Source: Clostridia bacterium
Lineage (GTDB): Bacteria > Bacillota > Clostridia > Oscillospirales > Ruminococcaceae
Assembly: GCA_026000865.1 (NCBI GenBank)
Contig: BNZF01000054.1
Location: forward strand, 1-8,208
Length of the DNA: 8,208 nucleotides
Direction of reading: 5' to 3'
The position numbers were made by a program, and so were the translations under genes. Shown here one piece after another: positions 5,749 to 8,208 of the stretch (position 1 is the first letter of the stretch; the number at the start of each line of letters is the position of its first letter). The notes under the pieces are model-generated. The model did not search any database. It saw nothing but the letters and a program-made list of their open reading frames with translations, and had not been told where the DNA came from.

Positions 5749-5752
5749 AAAT

Positions 5753-7507
5753 ATGAGTGAAAACAAAACGTATTTTATAACTACGGCAATAGCTTATACT
5801 TCACGCAAACCGCATATCGGAAATAACTATGAAATTGTTATGACGGACGCGATTGCGAGATACCAGCGAATGAAGGGTAAAGATGTGTTCTTTCTTACTG
5901 GCACAGATGAACACGGGCAAAAGATTGAGGATATTGCTAAGGAAAATAATATTGAACCACAGATATATGTTGATAAAGTTGCGAGCGAAATAAAAGATAT
6001 TGCAGATATGTTAAATTGTTCTTATGATAAATTTATAAGAACTACTGAGCCATATCATAAAAAAACTGTTCAAAAGATTTTCAAAAAACTCTTTGAGCAA
6101 GGTGACATTTACAAGAGCGAATATGAAGGCAAATATTGTGTTCCTTGTGAAAGTTTTTGGACTGATTCGCAACTTGTTGACGGCAAATGTCCCGATTGCG
6201 CAAGAGATGTTAATTCTGCAAAAGAAGAAGCATATTTTCTAAAACTCTCAGCATATCAAGAGCGTTTGGAGCAATATTGGAATGAAAATGTTGATTTTGT
6301 TTGCCCCGAAAGCCGTCGCAATGAAATGCTTAATAATTTTATTAAACCTGGGCTAAAAGATTTGTGTGTTTCGCGTACTTCTTTTAAATGGGGAATACCT
6401 GTTGATTTTGACGACAAACATATCGTGTATGTTTGGATTGACGCACTCTCGAACTATATAACGGCATTGGGTTATGACCCAGATGTTAATAGCTTTTCAA
6501 AGTCGCAAAAGACATTAAAAGATAATGATGAGTCAGAGTTGCTGAAAATGCAGGCGGGTGCTACCCGTGACCCAGATATTAACAGCTTTTCCAAGTCGCA
6601 AAAGACATTAAAAGATAATGATGAGTCAGAGTTGCTGAAAATGCAGGCGGGTGCTACCCGTGACCCCGATGTTAATGACTTTTCAAAGTCAGATGAACAT
6701 GAAGCGGATACTACCCGATATAAAAAATATTGGCCTGCTGATGCTCATATTATCGGTAAAGATATTCTACGTTTTCATACCATTTATTGGCCGATTATTT
6801 TAATGGCTTTGGGTGAACCTTTGCCGAAAAAAGTTTACGGTCACCCTTGGCTGTTGTTCGCTGAAAGTAAAATGTCAAAGTCGACTGGTAATGTGCTTTA
6901 TGCTGACGAGTTGGTCGAAAAATACGGCGTTGACGGAACAAGATATTACCTGCTTGCTTCTATGCCATATGCACAAGACGGTAATATTACCCTTGAATAT
7001 GTTACCGAAATTTTTAATGCAGATTTGGCAAATACTCTCGGAAATCTTGTCAACAGAACAATCGCAATGTCAAACAAATATTTTGACGGCAGAGTAGGGG
7101 ACTATACTCAAACTGACATCAATTTTGATGTTGACTTGAAAAATCTAACGTTAAAAACAGTAACAGATTTTGACAAAGCGATAACTGATTTTAAGTTAGC
7201 TGATGCTTGTGCAGTTATAATCAACCTTACAAAAAACTGCAACAAATATATCGATTTAACGACACCTTGGATACTTGCAAAAAATGAAGAAACTAGGGAA
7301 CGTTTGCAACAAGTTCTCTATAATCTCTCAGAAAGCATACGTTTTATTGGAGTATTACTGCAACCTATAATACCGCAAACTGCCAAATATATACTTGATG
7401 TTTTGAAAACAGACAAGCGAACTCTTGAAACTCTTCAAGCGTTTGGACAATTATCTGGTAACGTTGGCACTAGCGAGCCATTATTTGTAAGAATAGTCGA
7501 GAAATAA
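5753..7507 (+). CDS. metG: Methionyl-tRNA synthetase with in-frame tandem-repeat insertion
   Basis: This cytoplasmic class I enzyme charges tRNA-Met with methionine using ATP. The 584-residue product has the HIGH-type motif KPHIGNN (H21-N24), the zinc motif CX2C-X13-CX2C (C129, C132, C146, C149), WIDALSNYITALGY (228-241), HIIGKDILRFH (332-342) and KMSKS (373-377), then the helical anticodon-binding domain to the end. Residues about 242-322 are an insertion made of two 31-residue copies and a shortened third, in the variable surface loop before HIIGKD; in relatives this linker is only about 10-20 residues. The protein stops at the end of the core, without the C-terminal EMAPII-like tRNA-binding domain found in longer forms such as the B. 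subtilis enzyme. All catalytic motifs are intact and the frame is open, so activity is likely. It is followed 31 bases later by the TfoX-like gene. Confidence 0.96.
   Translation: MSENKTYFITTAIAYTSRKPHIGNNYEIVMTDAIARYQRMKGKDVFFLTGTDEHGQKIEDIAKENNIEPQIYVDKVASEIKDIADMLNCSYDKFIRTTEPYHKKTVQKIFKKLFEQGDIYKSEYEGKYCVPCESFWTDSQLVDGKCPDCARDVNSAKEEAYFLKLSAYQERLEQYWNENVDFVCPESRRNEMLNNFIKPGLKDLCVSRTSFKWGIPVDFDDKHIVYVWIDALSNYITALGYDPDVNSFSKSQKTLKDNDESELLKMQAGATRDPDINSFSKSQKTLKDNDESELLKMQAGATRDPDVNDFSKSDEHEADTTRYKKYWPADAHIIGKDILRFHTIYWPIILMALGEPLPKKVYGHPWLLFAESKMSKSTGNVLYADELVEKYGVDGTRYYLLASMPYAQDGNITLEYVTEIFNADLANTLGNLVNRTIAMSNKYFDGRVGDYTQTDINFDVDLKNLTLKTVTDFDKAITDFKLADACAVIINLTKNCNKYIDLTTPWILAKNEETRERLQQVLYNLSESIRFIGVLLQPIIPQTAKYILDVLKTDKRTLETLQAFGQLSGNVGTSEPLFVRIVEK
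6476..6718 (+). repeat. In-frame 93-bp tandem repeat inside metG (two copies plus a remnant)
   Basis: Copy 1 spans 6476-6568 and copy 2 6569-6661, each 93 bp (31 codons). They are almost identical in DNA; I count a handful of differences, near the start of the unit (GATGTTAATAGC versus GATATTAACAGC and TCAAAG versus TCCAAG). A degenerate third copy (6662 to about 6718) keeps DPDVN-FSKS and the terminal TACCCG but has lost the middle. Each full copy ends in a perfect CGGGT-GCT-ACCCG hairpin (6555-6567 and 6648-6660). The encoded peptide is hydrophilic and rich in Ser, Lys, Asp and Glu, as suits an exposed loop. The near identity of copies 1 and 2 implies recent duplication. Confidence 0.95.
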
Positions 7508-7538
7508 TGCTCATTCTTTGAGAATTGGAGAAATGAAA

Positions 7539-7877
7539 ATGGCAACATCAATTGACTATATTGAATTTGTTTGCGGACAAGTTCGTGATACTGGGTACGT
7601 TCGCTATAAGAAAATGTTCGGCGAATATATGATTTATGTAAATGATAAGCCAATTTTGCTTATCTGTGATAGTATTGTTTTTGTAAAAATATTACCTTGT
7701 ATTGACAGTCTTATGGCAAATGCTGAGCGTGGTTTTCCATATAAAGGTGCAAAGGAACATTATATTCTTGATGTTGAGGACAAAGAATTGGCGTCTGCTG
7801 TAATTACTGAACTCTTGGAGGTAATACCAATACCGAAGCCGAGGAAAAAGAAAGATGTTAAAAAAGATACAAAATAG
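7539..7877 (+). CDS. TfoX N-terminal-domain family small protein
   Basis: The product is 112 residues from ATG 7539, 8 nt after GGAG (7527-7530). The ATG at 7533 is too close to that site, and the start chosen gives MATSIDYIEF, typical of the family. Family features are YKKMFGEYMIY (23-33) and GFPYKGAKEHYILD (65-78), followed by a helix, a proline break (IPIPKPR) and a basic tail of Lys (about 100-112). The N-terminal domain is named after the competence regulator TfoX/Sxy, but stand-alone clostridial copies like this one have no established role, and natural competence should not be inferred. It starts 31 bases after metG ends and is followed 23 bases later by another gene, so co-transcription is likely. 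I see nothing broken. Confidence 0.82.
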   Translation: MATSIDYIEFVCGQVRDTGYVRYKKMFGEYMIYVNDKPILLICDSIVFVKILPCIDSLMANAERGFPYKGAKEHYILDVEDKELASAVITELLEVIPIPKPRKKKDVKKDTK

Positions 7878-7900
7878 TGTATATATCAAAGAGGATGATA

Positions 7901-8208
7901 GTGGAGAAAAAAAAGAAAACAAAACTTATTGTTGTTGGCATTTGTGCTGCGATACTCGGTGTTGGTACATTTGTATTTGAACTTTTCGGTGTGCCGATGA
8001 TGAATTACAACAAAGCTGACGAATTGTATCAAAACGGTTACTATAAATCGGCATATTTAGCCTTTCAAGAGTTGGGTACTTTTAGTAATTCAAAACTTCG
8101 TGCCGAGCAGGCGAATTCTGCAATTCAATATGAAAAGGCTGAGGAATTGCTGACCGACGGTGATATTGACGGTGCAATCAAGATTTTTAATAAAATTAAA
8201 AATTACTC
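7901..8208 (+). CDS. Membrane-anchored helical-repeat (TPR-like) protein, N-terminal part (3' truncated by window edge)
   Basis: This frame runs open to the right edge (102 codons visible). GTG 7901 is the likely start, with AAGAGG (7889-7894) 6 nt upstream; the in-frame ATG at 7895 abuts that site and is less likely. The protein starts MEKKKKTK, followed by one hydrophobic helix (about 9-30) that should anchor it, with the rest predicted outside. Then come two related helical units, YNKADELYQNGYYKSAYLAFQELG (about 36-59) and YEKAEELLTDGDIDGAIKIFNKIK (about 77-100). Both show the A..LY..G.Y..A...F..LG pattern common in Firmicute TPR-like or Sel1-like proteins. The function is unknown, and repeat number and C-terminal domains lie beyond the window. 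It is probably in the metG transcript. Confidence 0.8.
   Translation, partial: MEKKKKTKLIVVGICAAILGVGTFVFELFGVPMMNYNKADELYQNGYYKSAYLAFQELGTFSNSKLRAEQANSAIQYEKAEELLTDGDIDGAIKIFNKIKNY

Noticed and set aside
5468..5752. T-box or SAM riboswitch controlling metG
   Set aside because: No T-box AGGGTGGNACCGCG-like sequence, no specifier hairpin and no antiterminator/terminator pair could be found. The leader is mostly tandem repeats.
6813..7097. Alternative + strand frame of 94 codons inside metG
   Set aside because: It overlaps the catalytic KMSKS region of metG in another frame and its peptide has no recognisable features. It is a shadow of the real gene.

Overview
The window is AT-rich with genes all on the + strand. 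It uses AAGGAG-type ribosome binding sites, TTG and GTG starts, a clostridial-type ribonuclease Z, a Gram-positive class A penicillin-binding protein with a Cys-containing tail, and a lipobox lipoprotein. Together these suggest a low-GC Firmicute, most likely of class Clostridia (inference; genus not identifiable).

Layout. 1-344: C-terminal end of an AraC-type transcriptional regulator, cut by the window edge. 345-717: non-coding, with one copy of a dispersed element and two hairpins. 718-1629: ribonuclease Z (TTG start). 1630-2211: non-coding, with a clear rho-independent terminator (1889-1916), a near-consensus promoter (1926-1953), and a leader built of three ~75-nt tandem units. 2212-4425: bifunctional class A PBP starting at a GTG that is itself in an 18-bp tandem duplication. 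4426-4852: a cluster of palindrome-containing repeats, then one copy of the same ~75-nt leader unit. 4853-5467: lipoprotein. 5468-5752: a hairpin and three ~46-nt tandem units ending at the start of metG. 5753-7507: methionyl-tRNA synthetase with an in-frame tandem 31-residue insertion. 7539-7877: TfoX N-terminal-domain-like small protein. 7901-8208: start of a membrane-anchored helical-repeat protein, cut by the window edge.

The genes are ordinary housekeeping and envelope functions (tRNA 3' maturation, peptidoglycan synthesis, tRNA charging). No pathway unites them. The PBP has its own promoter. metG, the TfoX-like gene and the repeat protein are closely spaced and probably co-transcribed.

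The unusual content is the repeat landscape. (i) The PBP and lipoprotein genes share a homologous leader unit, tandemly amplified at the PBP, which carries a Shine-Dalgarno-like motif and in two copies a tiny ORF. (ii) The metG leader is a separate tandem repeat containing its own ribosome binding site. (iii) Intergenic regions carry a dispersed family with a CATAGTTTAAC core and GCAGGT/ACCTGC hairpins. (iv) The metG coding region carries an in-frame 93-bp tandem repeat whose hairpin resembles the intergenic one, with a compensatory base-pair change. The last point raises the possibility of a palindromic element that can sit inside an ORF, as the Rickettsia palindromic elements do. That is a hypothesis from one window and has not been demonstrated.
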